In this document: positions 1 through 6,240 of the stretch, one piece after another
Position numbering within the stretch: the first letter of the stretch is position 1
Layout of the letters: every line of letters starts with the position of its first letter
NCBI GenBank assembly: GCA_027064845.1
Contig: JAMOPC010000447.1
Span: forward strand, 1 to 7,288
DNA: 7,288 nucleotides
From: Desulfurococcales archaeon
GTDB taxonomy: Archaea; Thermoproteota; Thermoprotei_A; Sulfolobales; Desulfurococcaceae
Direction of reading: 5' to 3'
The notes under the pieces: model-generated
The model's database searches: none
Told to the model about the DNA's origin: nothing
The model's input: only the letters and a program-made list of their open reading frames with translations
Translations under genes and position numbers: made by a program

Positions 1-1019
1 TCTATGCTTATTACAAGATATTATTACTGTATGATTTATACTTCAATGCGATTAGGAGAGGATCTTTTAGAATAATATTTCTTAATCCAAATATTCCACA
101 ACATGTATTATCCGTGATATGTAGAGTTTATGATATGAATAAACAAGTTGAAAATACTTATTCATTACTAAACATATCGCTAAGAATTTATAAAATCCCA
201 GTAATAGAAGCTCATGGTTTTCTTGACCTCTTATTATTGAAGGGAGAAATAGAACATAAGATAAAAGAACTTAAATTGATAGGATCTATGCTAAGCAGGG
301 TTCTAGATGAGGCTCCGCCAGAAGTGTGGGAAAAGGCTAGAAGATACAAGAAACTGTTTAAAAAAGTAAAGTCATTGATTCAAAAGCTTATTGCAATGAA
401 TATAAGAGTTGAAGACAAGATCAGGAACTATCTTTCAACAGTGATTCTTCGGGATGATTATACATCTCATATTGTTGAGGTAAAAAATGTTGTAGAATTA
501 CTACTTAAAGGTTATAGTGAAACTGATTTAGTTAATGGACTTGATATAAACACCATTAATGAGGAAATAAATAAAGCTATATCTAGTTCTCTAACCCCTA
601 CCTACGAACTTACTAATATATATAGCCAAGAGCTTGGAACACTCATCATCCCAGGAGATTTATTCAAAAACTTATTAGAGAAATTGGATTTACCTAGTAA
701 GTTGAAAATATTGACTGATACACAAGACGGTTTCCCCAGCAAATACGAATTAATTATTATGAAAAACAACCTAGTTCCTCTGTGTAGTAAGTGTCCGACA
801 AAAGATTATTTGCCCACCAAGTTTAAGGAAACGTATGAGTCGCACATTGGTCTAGTTATAGAATCTCATTTTCCCGACAAAATTGTTGTGGGGGATAGAG
901 TTTTAACACCAGAGGAAGTTTATAAGATTAACCCAATAAGTTATGGTGGTTTTGAATATATTATTCAGAATAACATAGAAATCCCTGAATATAAGATATT
1001 ATCTAAACTATTACAGTGA
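1..1019 (+). CDS. Hypothetical protein, probably 5'-truncated by the window edge
   Basis: I do not recognise this protein. The frame stays open from position 3 to the TGA at 1017-1019, giving about 338 residues, and no ATG, GTG or TTG lies in frame before a GTG at 114. That GTG has no Shine-Dalgarno sequence or convincing TATA box, and the residues before it (for example SFRIIFLNPNIPQHV) look like real protein, so I infer that the gene begins outside the window. If it starts inside, GTG 114 (301 residues) or ATG 135 are the options. The protein is soluble, with no membrane segment or signal peptide. Counting from GTG 114, residues 41-110 form a lysine/glutamate-rich, probably helical stretch. 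A single CxxC pair (LCSKCP, residues 223-228) could bind metal or form a disulfide, but no second pair is visible. A mixed alpha/beta C-terminus follows. It ends 21 bases before the phospholipid synthase and may be co-transcribed with it. Confidence 0.6.
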   Translation, partial: YAYYKILLLYDLYFNAIRRGSFRIIFLNPNIPQHVLSVICRVYDMNKQVENTYSLLNISLRIYKIPVIEAHGFLDLLLLKGEIEHKIKELKLIGSMLSRVLDEAPPEVWEKARRYKKLFKKVKSLIQKLIAMNIRVEDKIRNYLSTVILRDDYTSHIVEVKNVVELLLKGYSETDLVNGLDINTINEEINKAISSSLTPTYELTNIYSQELGTLIIPGDLFKNLLEKLDLPSKLKILTDTQDGFPSKYELIIMKNNLVPLCSKCPTKDYLPTKFKETYESHIGLVIESHFPDKIVVGDRVLTPEEVYKINPISYGGFEYIIQNNIEIPEYKILSKLLQ

Positions 1020-1030
1020 GTTTTGCTTGC

Positions 1031-1035
1031 GTGAT
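1031..1035 (+). promoter_or_regulatory. Shine-Dalgarno site for the CDP-alcohol phosphatidyltransferase
   Basis: GTGAT matches the core of the archaeal GAGGTGATCC ribosome binding consensus and ends five bases before the TTG at 1041. A TAG in the same frame at 1035-1037 rules out any start further upstream, so the site and the stop together fix the TTG start. Confidence 0.55.
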
Positions 1036-1040
1036 AGATA

Positions 1041-1622
1041 TTGCTAGCGAGGCTTAGACAGTTATTGAACAAATATATTTTGGTTATTGGAAAACTTATT
1101 GCAAGAACGGGATTATCTCCTAATATCATTACTCTTTTAACTCTGTTATTTTCAATATTTGCTTTGCTTTCTATCGCTCTTTATTCATCAACTATCTTGT
1201 TATTTCTGTTCATTCTATTATCTAGTATTATGGATGTCCTTGATGGTGCTGTGGCTAGAGCAAGTGGTAAAACAACTCGGTTTGGTGCATTTCTCGATTC
1301 AACTGTTGATCGATTGGCTGACGCTTTAATAATTTACTCCTTGAAGTTTCTAGGATTCTCAATTGATCTAGTATTTATATTGATTATTCTTTCATTTATG
1401 ATTAGCTACACTAGGTCAAGAGCTGAATCTCTCGGTATTAAGATGGAAGGTGTTGGGCTTATTGAGAGAGCTGAACGACTAATAATAATTATGTTGATAG
1501 TGCTATTTTCATTATTTAATCAATTCATATCATTAATTCTTCTATATACATTAATTATTTTATCATTAATTACACTATGTCAAAGAATATTCTACGCGTA
1601 CAAGAATCTTAGGATTCATTAA
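1041..1622 (+). CDS. CDP-alcohol phosphatidyltransferase, likely archaetidylinositol phosphate synthase
   Basis: This is an integral membrane enzyme that transfers a phosphoalcohol head group onto a CDP-activated lipid with release of CMP. The family signature D-x2-DG-x2-AR-x8-G-x3-D-x3-D is complete: D65, D68, G69, A72, R73, G82, D86 and D90, the aspartates that bind the divalent metals and CDP. Hydrophobic stretches at about 28-48, 50-64, 94-104, 106-123, 146-160 and 162-180 fit the usual six-helix fold, and 193 residues is normal for the family. The segment YTRSRAESLG (123-132), followed by GVGLIERAER (137-146), resembles the inositol-phosphate-using branch. The likely reaction is therefore CDP-archaeol plus inositol 1-phosphate to archaetidylinositol phosphate. 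The family is certain from the motif; the head group is inferred, and a glycerol- or serine-type acceptor cannot be excluded. The TTG start is forced by an upstream in-frame stop and backed by a GTGAT ribosome binding site. The gene faces the HerA-like gene tail to tail, 17 bases away. Confidence 0.9.
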   Translation: MLARLRQLLNKYILVIGKLIARTGLSPNIITLLTLLFSIFALLSIALYSSTILLFLFILLSSIMDVLDGAVARASGKTTRFGAFLDSTVDRLADALIIYSLKFLGFSIDLVFILIILSFMISYTRSRAESLGIKMEGVGLIERAERLIIIMLIVLFSLFNQFISLILLYTLIILSLITLCQRIFYAYKNLRIH

Positions 1623-1639
1623 GTACATTTACTATACTC

Positions 1640-3691
1640 TTAGAGTTTAAGTGCTGATAAATCATAGTGTCCTGTTAGTGGTAATGGTGTTCTAAACGAG
1701 ACATACCCCATTCTTAACAGGTGGCTCTTCATAACAGCTACTCTATCACTTGCTCGAATTATCAAGTCCTTATATTCCGAAGGAATATCTAGTGGTGATA
1801 ACTGGCTTTTATCCATTCTGAGAATTATCTTCGTGTTTGTTAACTGGAGTATTATGTCATGGACGTCTTTTGGAGAATGAGTTGAAAACACGAGCCCTAG
1901 TCTTCTTGCTCTTCCTAGTCTTGCTATTCTATCTATTGTACTTGAAACGTGCTCTATATACTCTTCTCTGCCTCCGCCCTTTGATGGAAAGAATCTATGT
2001 GCTTCATCTATTAGTATTATTACTGGTTGTGTTGCTATCCTCTGCCGTGTCCTGATCATTTTCCAAGTAAATACTCTATTCAATATCCTAAATGCGACTA
2101 TGCTTATGACTTTCTCAGGATCTGCTTGACTATATTCTTGTAGATATTCTAGATCAACAACTATTGGATAGTTCTTGAACAATGTACTATGCTTCTCTAA
2201 TATGATACTGATGGGTGGTTCGTGGAGAAATTTATCCTCTCCTTTCCCTACATCCACTCTCAAGTCAAACAATCCTGTGTCTAGCAATGATCCTATTTGC
2301 CTGATCATATTCTCAAGAGTGGATTTATGTATTGCTAATTCTTTTATTAGGTCAACTACGTATTCTTTATCAGGATTTATTATCACTCCTTTCTTTGTAC
2401 CAGGTTTTTCATGATATCTAGACCTAGCCTCCATTAATGATTCATAGAATTCACTCAATGTATTTATTGAGGCGTTTTTCTTCTTGAGATAGGTTAGTAT
2501 TCTTGATAAACCATCTTTTGCCTGCCTCGTAAAATATGGATTTAGTGTTATGAATTCCTTGGGATCCATGTCTTTGAACCTAAATCCATACGGGATAATG
2601 TACAGTTCAAAAGAATCTTCGGTATTATCAGAATAAGTTATGGTTATTTCTAAATATACATATCTTAGTGGGGGATTACCCGGTTCCTCTATTATGTTCA
2701 GCTTGTCTATTCTTATGTCCCATCCAAGCCTAGAAGCAACTGAACCATATGTTGCCTCGAAGTATTGCTCGGCTATTTTCTTCAAGGCTTTGGCCCAATT
2801 ACATTCTTCGCATATCTCGTTGATCAAGTAATTAGTGATCGGTAGTATAATGACTAGTCCTTGTGGTTTCTTAACATGTTCCACCGTGTTCTTGATCATT
2901 TTCGTCTCTAAATCTATGTCTAGTCCTGAATAACTCCAGAGAGGTTTTAGGGGTAATGATGTATAGTCTCTGTTTGGATCAATTATTATTATCGACACAT
3001 TATGTTCATCAATATTGTATTTAGATGTTATAGAAGCGATCATATTCTTTAACAAAGTGGTCTTGCCTGACCCAGTTGTTCCTAGAACTATTACGTGCTG
3101 ATAGAATGCCTTGAGCGGTAGAAAGAGTGTTGCCTTGGACTCAAATATTGGTTTATCTCCAACAGTAACGTATCCGAGAAACACACCATTCGTTGGCAAT
3201 CCTAGGATTTTTTGAATAATGTATGTGTTTAGAGGCTTTATAACTGGGGATTGTGGTTCAATAACGTAATTGGCTATACTTACAGTATCTGTCATAGGAT
3301 CGTATGCTAGTAGTGGTTTTGCTTTTATCCTAGTTCTTGTCAGTAGACCGGATACTTCTTTCTCCGGGATCCCGATATACATGTCTGGTATGTCTAGCTC
3401 TGCTAGTATGTCTTTTCTCTCTACGCTAAGCACTCTCATGCTTATTATATGCCCAGTCTTAATATCTACTACTGCTAAATAGCTTCCGGCTGATGCAATT
3501 TCAAGGAAGTTCTTGAAATAAATAGCTGGTTCTACATCAAAAACAACAAGTCCTCCCTCCTCAGTTATACTTGAAGGACTTGTTCTGGACACCCATCCTA
3601 TTATTTCTCCATACTTTCTAGCAGTTTCTATTGCTCTCTGTTGTTTCTCGTAAAGAGTCGTTATTAGATCATCCATGCCCATGCCCCACAT
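1640..3691 (-). CDS. HerA-like (DUF87) hexameric DNA-translocating ATPase, enlarged
   Basis: This is predicted to be a ring-shaped P-loop ATPase of the HerA/FtsK superfamily that pumps DNA and partners with the NurA nuclease encoded just upstream. Residues about 28-110 look like the N-terminal HAS-barrel. Walker A is GTTGSGKT (204-211). The HerA-type strand IIIIDPNRDY (234-243) follows, with D238. Walker B is VIILIDEAHRFFP (557-569), with D562 and E563. The arginine-finger and sensor region IARLGRARRLGLVFSTHSP (589-607) comes next, and the tail DRVAVMKSHLLRMGYV resembles the HerA C-terminus. Classical HerA has about 500 residues with roughly 200 between the Walker A lysine and Walker B glutamate; here there are 683, and that distance is 353 residues. 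The extra material (about 245-500) is charged, carries one CxxC (294-297), and matches nothing I recognise. The start is uncertain: AAGGAG lies only two bases before ATG 3691 and 11 before ATG 3682. The DUF87 assignment is firm; equivalence to housekeeping HerA is not. Confidence 0.9.
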   Translation of the reverse strand: MWGMGMDDLITTLYEKQQRAIETARKYGEIIGWVSRTSPSSITEEGGLVVFDVEPAIYFKNFLEIASAGSYLAVVDIKTGHIISMRVLSVERKDILAELDIPDMYIGIPEKEVSGLLTRTRIKAKPLLAYDPMTDTVSIANYVIEPQSPVIKPLNTYIIQKILGLPTNGVFLGYVTVGDKPIFESKATLFLPLKAFYQHVIVLGTTGSGKTTLLKNMIASITSKYNIDEHNVSIIIIDPNRDYTSLPLKPLWSYSGLDIDLETKMIKNTVEHVKKPQGLVIILPITNYLINEICEECNWAKALKKIAEQYFEATYGSVASRLGWDIRIDKLNIIEEPGNPPLRYVYLEITITYSDNTEDSFELYIIPYGFRFKDMDPKEFITLNPYFTRQAKDGLSRILTYLKKKNASINTLSEFYESLMEARSRYHEKPGTKKGVIINPDKEYVVDLIKELAIHKSTLENMIRQIGSLLDTGLFDLRVDVGKGEDKFLHEPPISIILEKHSTLFKNYPIVVDLEYLQEYSQADPEKVISIVAFRILNRVFTWKMIRTRQRIATQPVIILIDEAHRFFPSKGGGREEYIEHVSSTIDRIARLGRARRLGLVFSTHSPKDVHDIILQLTNTKIILRMDKSQLSPLDIPSEYKDLIIRASDRVAVMKSHLLRMGYVSFRTPLPLTGHYDLSALKL

Positions 3692-3693
3692 AA

Positions 3694-3699
3694 CTCCTT
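3694..3699 (-). promoter_or_regulatory. Shine-Dalgarno site of the HerA-like gene
   Basis: Read on the minus strand this is AAGGAG, in the 22-base gap after the nuclease stop codon. It sits two bases from ATG 3691, which is very close, and 11 bases from ATG 3682, which is rather far. It shows that the ATPase has its own translation initiation inside the two-gene unit but does not settle which ATG is used. Confidence 0.5.
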
Positions 3700-3713
3700 A
3701 ATAATGTATAGTT

Positions 3714-4952
3714 TTACAAGTTTATGTAATGTAGTGTTTGTTCTGATGAAATATTCATTGCACGCAATATGTAACTCGTTATACCTGCAGTCATTTTCTT
3801 GACGATCTTATCTACTAAGAGTATCGTTAAGGGTATTGTTGTGCCCATACCGATACTATCATATAACGCGATCTTGACAGGATCTGTTATTTCATAGAGC
3901 TTTTTATCAGGGAAATACTCTATCCTGTAAAATACGTAGTTCTTATAACTGGTTTCACCAATAATCTTTCTCTTAGGGATACATATATAGTATATTATTT
4001 TTTCAGGAAGATCAAGCATATTTGTTCTAGGAACACTGTATTTTATTGGACCAAGAACAATTATTTTGGGCTCCTTATTCCTCAAATACTTATTAATAAT
4101 TATGGATAAGTATGCTTCATCGTTAATATAGGATTTTTTATCACATATTTCGAAAGGATCTGTTTTTGATAAAAGGGTTGATCTATATATTCTCTTAACA
4201 ATGCCAATAACTGGAATATTTTTCTCATAAGCTTGCTTAATTATCCTTGTTTTTTCATTCATTAATGTTATCCATGCATTTACATAGACATTGTTGTTTA
4301 GATTACTTGTTTTTCTGTACATGTATTGGTGAAGATCGGCTGGTATAAAATAAAGGGGGCCGTCAAGGAATAACAGTGTCGGTTCATAAGTATTATATTC
4401 GTGAATTAATTGTTTTAAGACAGTGTTCTCTAAGCGTGTTCTAAGCTCGTCAAGAATAGCATACTTATTATAAAACTGATCATAGGGTATGTTGTTCGGA
4501 TTTTTTAGATAAGCTATCTCGGCAAAATTTTCTTCGATAAAATCCCTAATCCCTTCTACTTCCGGAACTATTGATAAAAACCTGCAGGGATACCTATTCT
4601 TTTTTGATGACAAAATAAAATCGTAGAAATCGGGGCATTTGACTAGAGCTCCTTTTGTCCTGCTGATGATAAATGCAGAACCAACTCCAATAAATATGTA
4701 GGGTGTGTCTATTACTCTGGAGCTACTATCTAGTCCTAATATGTTAATCTTTCTCAGTTCATTAAATTCATCCCTAATCGTATTGAGACTATATTTTTCT
4801 ATATCGAACTCTCCTGTTTCCAAGATATTTGCCTCTATGTATTCGAGATCATCAAATGGTTTCCTACTCCTGCTTGTCTCTGATCTTGTAAATATATTAC
4901 TATTTACTGATACTTCGTATAGTTTCTTCAACATATTCATTAGATCGTTCAT
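3714..4952 (-). CDS. NurA-domain nuclease
   Basis: This is predicted to be a 5'-3' exonuclease/endonuclease with a NurA (RNase H-like) fold, working with the HerA-like ATPase encoded 22 bases downstream to resect DNA ends. Residue numbers count from an upstream TTG at 4994; subtract 14 for the preferred ATG at 4952. The motif ILGLDSSSRV (85-94), with metal-binding D89, is the NurA signature strand. E189 (or E183) in the helix LDELRTRLENTVLKQL is the likely second acidic ligand. LLFLDGPLY (207-215) supplies D211, and PVIGIVKRIYRS (261-272), with K267, matches the conserved lysine strand. The C-terminal histidine reported for crenarchaeal NurA is not obvious around 377-400. The protein is longer (412-426 residues) than the roughly 340 usual for NurA. 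I prefer ATG 4952: an AT-rich TATA-like element lies about 26 bases upstream, fitting a leaderless transcript, and a weak GTGGT lies nine bases before it. TTG 4994 would add MFINYLIKIRGYNI. Confidence 0.82.
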   Translation of the reverse strand: MNDLMNMLKKLYEVSVNSNIFTRSETSRSRKPFDDLEYIEANILETGEFDIEKYSLNTIRDEFNELRKINILGLDSSSRVIDTPYIFIGVGSAFIISRTKGALVKCPDFYDFILSSKKNRYPCRFLSIVPEVEGIRDFIEENFAEIAYLKNPNNIPYDQFYNKYAILDELRTRLENTVLKQLIHEYNTYEPTLLFLDGPLYFIPADLHQYMYRKTSNLNNNVYVNAWITLMNEKTRIIKQAYEKNIPVIGIVKRIYRSTLLSKTDPFEICDKKSYINDEAYLSIIINKYLRNKEPKIIVLGPIKYSVPRTNMLDLPEKIIYYICIPKRKIIGETSYKNYVFYRIEYFPDKKLYEITDPVKIALYDSIGMGTTIPLTILLVDKIVKKMTAGITSYILRAMNISSEQTLHYINL

Positions 4953-5184
4953 GATATTATAACCACGTATCTTTATTAAATAATTAATAAACAATGTTTA
5001 TAACTAACTTTCTGATACCCAAGTATTTATAGTTGTTTTTAAAATGGACAATCATCAATTTCCTAATAGGTGTTAGGGAAGAATATAAAGGATGTTATAT
5101 TATTTATCATTAAAACGAATGATTTTGTACATTTTGATTACTGTTTAATGTTAAGAGAGAAACGATCGTGGTTAGGTGTTAGAT
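4953..5184. promoter_or_regulatory. Divergent promoter region between the nuclease and DHH genes
   Basis: This AT-rich region separates two genes transcribed away from each other, so it must hold both promoters. On the minus strand, TTTATTAATTATTTAATAAA (4991-4972) is a TATA-like element about 26 bases from the nuclease ATG. CTATAAATA (around 5032-5024, minus) is a cleaner TATA box that would place a transcription start near 5002, just ahead of the alternative TTG 4994. On the plus strand, AATATAAAG (5082-5090) after purine-rich GGGAAG, and TTATATTATTTATC (5095-5108), are candidates for the DHH gene. I cannot choose among them from sequence alone. A 10-base direct repeat, TAGGTGTTAG, lies at 5067-5076 and 5173-5182. 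Confidence 0.5.
5174..5178 (+). promoter_or_regulatory. Shine-Dalgarno site of the DHH phosphoesterase gene
   Basis: AGGTG matches the archaeal GAGGTGATCC consensus and ends six bases before ATG 5185. An alternative GTG start at 5176 lies inside this site, so it is more likely part of the ribosome binding site than the real start. Confidence 0.6.
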
Positions 5185-6207
5185 ATGGGTAAGGATAAAA
5201 TACTACGTGTATTTGTTGGTGGAGACTGGGATGCCGATGGGGTTGTTGCTACAGCACTAATAGTTTATTCTCAGGAAAAGCTTGGAGAATTCCCGCTTAA
5301 ATCGAAAGCTATTGTTGAGAAAAAACCCGTTGATCCAGAGAGAATAAAGTTCTTAGCAGGTGTATTGAGAGGAGACTATGATTTACTTGTGCTGCTCGAC
5401 TTACCTTATACTGATCATTTGCCAAATGTGCTAAAGTTATTGAAGAACCATTTCGGTATAAAAAAGATTATGTATATCGATCACCATTTATCAACTATAA
5501 ATAATAGAGATAAACTCTCTGAGGTTGTTGACGAACTAATAATTGATCATAGGGAACCAACTGCTGGAATTATTGCTAGAATACTTGAAAAAGAAGGTGT
5601 GAGCATTCATTCAAGACTTAAATCCTTCGTAGAAGTTGTTAGATATATGGATAGCGGTAAAAAAGTTCCTCAAAAATACTTAAAGCTGTTCCAGTTGACT
5701 TCAATGTTCTCTAAAGCATTAACAGCTATACGTGATGAAAACTTATGGACTAGAATTGTTGATTGGCTCGCTTCACCAACACCTCTGCCAATGCCCCTCG
5801 GGGAAGAAGTACTAAAAAAAGTTAAGAAGATCATAGAGGACAGGGATAAAGAAATAAAAGATAAAGCTCTTGACCTAGCCATGGGAGCGATGAAGATCGG
5901 TGAATTAAGATTTGTTGATGCACGCACGGCTTGGAAGAAAAGAGGAGGCACTGCCCTAGCATCAAAGATCTCATCGATTCTTAAAGCACCAGTAGCCGTC
6001 CTCATAGATACTAATAAAAACTATACATTACTAATAATCAAAGCACCTAGAGGAAAAGCGTATAGGATAGCAAAGTTCCTCGTAGGAGAAGGCTTAGCTC
6101 TCGATATTGGTGGTCACCCCAATCTTGCTATTGTAAAGTTGCCTAAAAACCCTGATAAGAAGCTACTTATTGATAAACTCAGAGAAGCTGAGTACTATGC
6201 ATCATAA
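5185..6207 (+). CDS. DHH/DHHA1-family phosphoesterase (RecJ-like)
   Basis: This is a predicted metal-dependent phosphoesterase or nuclease of the RecJ/NrnA/Cdc45 superfamily. In the 340-residue product, motif I is GGDWDADGVV (12-21) with D14, D16 and D18; the usual leading histidine is replaced by aspartate. Motif II is VLLDLP (69-74) with D72. Motif III is IDHH (98-101), which gives the family its name. Motif IV is IIDHREPTAG (119-128) with D121. The Mn-binding residues therefore look intact, and the enzyme should be active. The C-terminal DHHA1 substrate-binding domain (about 225-335) contains RGGTALASK (253-261) and the LDIGGHPNLA loop (306-315) with the GGH signature. The compact size resembles oligoribonucleases and pAp phosphatases, but also the short crenarchaeal RecJ/Cdc45-like proteins that bind GINS; sequence alone does not decide. 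ATG 5185 is chosen because AGGTG lies six bases upstream. The deacetylase-like gene follows 33 bases after the stop and is probably co-transcribed. Confidence 0.88.
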   Translation: MGKDKILRVFVGGDWDADGVVATALIVYSQEKLGEFPLKSKAIVEKKPVDPERIKFLAGVLRGDYDLLVLLDLPYTDHLPNVLKLLKNHFGIKKIMYIDHHLSTINNRDKLSEVVDELIIDHREPTAGIIARILEKEGVSIHSRLKSFVEVVRYMDSGKKVPQKYLKLFQLTSMFSKALTAIRDENLWTRIVDWLASPTPLPMPLGEEVLKKVKKIIEDRDKEIKDKALDLAMGAMKIGELRFVDARTAWKKRGGTALASKISSILKAPVAVLIDTNKNYTLLIIKAPRGKAYRIAKFLVGEGLALDIGGHPNLAIVKLPKNPDKKLLIDKLREAEYYAS

Positions 6208-6223
6208 GAAGTACTTTTTCAGC
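6187..6223 (+). terminator. Possible stem-loop with T-run after the DHH gene
   Basis: AGTACT (6191-6196) can pair with AGTACT (6210-6215) across a 13-base loop that includes the palindrome ATGCAT. The second arm runs into TTTTT (6215-6219). Outside, GCTG (6187-6190) could pair with CAGC (6220-6223). The stem overlaps the end of the DHH gene, including its stop codon. It could act as a weak terminator or an RNA-processing signal between the two genes. The stem is short and AT-rich, and at hyperthermophile growth temperature it would be only marginally stable, so it may be coincidence. Confidence 0.22.
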
Positions 6224-6230
6224 ACTGAAC

Positions 6231-6235
6231 GGTGG
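6231..6235 (+). promoter_or_regulatory. Shine-Dalgarno site of the deacetylase-like gene
   Basis: GGTGG resembles the archaeal GGTGATCC consensus and ends five bases before GTG 6241. The alternative GTG 6232 is inside the site. This argues for 6241 as the real start, giving a protein that begins MKILIEKNS. Confidence 0.5.
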
Positions 6236-6240
6236 TTTTG

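Noticed and set aside
1..75. A second open frame at the left edge, ending at TAA 73-75, that could be the tail of an upstream gene.
   Set aside because: It covers only 24 codons and competes with the frame that continues into the long gene; the latter is the simpler reading, though the flank is needed to be sure.
1636..1646. The small palindrome ACTCTTAGAGT between the convergent genes, considered as a shared terminator.
   Set aside because: The arms are five bases with a one-base loop and no T-run on either strand, too weak to call.
1837..3482. Several plus-strand frames of 63-79 codons within the HerA-like gene.
   Set aside because: All are reverse-complement shadows of the ATPase reading frame, which carries intact Walker motifs.
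4705..4962. A plus-strand frame of 85 codons opposite the nuclease gene, hydrophobic in places.
   Set aside because: It is antisense to the NurA signature region; the serine- and leucine-rich composition is what a shadow of a charged protein gives.
5070..5192. A 40-codon plus-strand frame from GTG 5070 running into the start of the DHH gene.
   Set aside because: It has no ribosome binding site of its own, overlaps the DHH start in another frame, and a frame this short arises easily by chance. No recognisable features are seen in the peptide.
5670..6005. An antisense frame of 111 codons opposite the DHH gene.
   Set aside because: It is a shadow of a conserved DHH/DHHA1 coding region, has no ribosome binding site and shows no domain.
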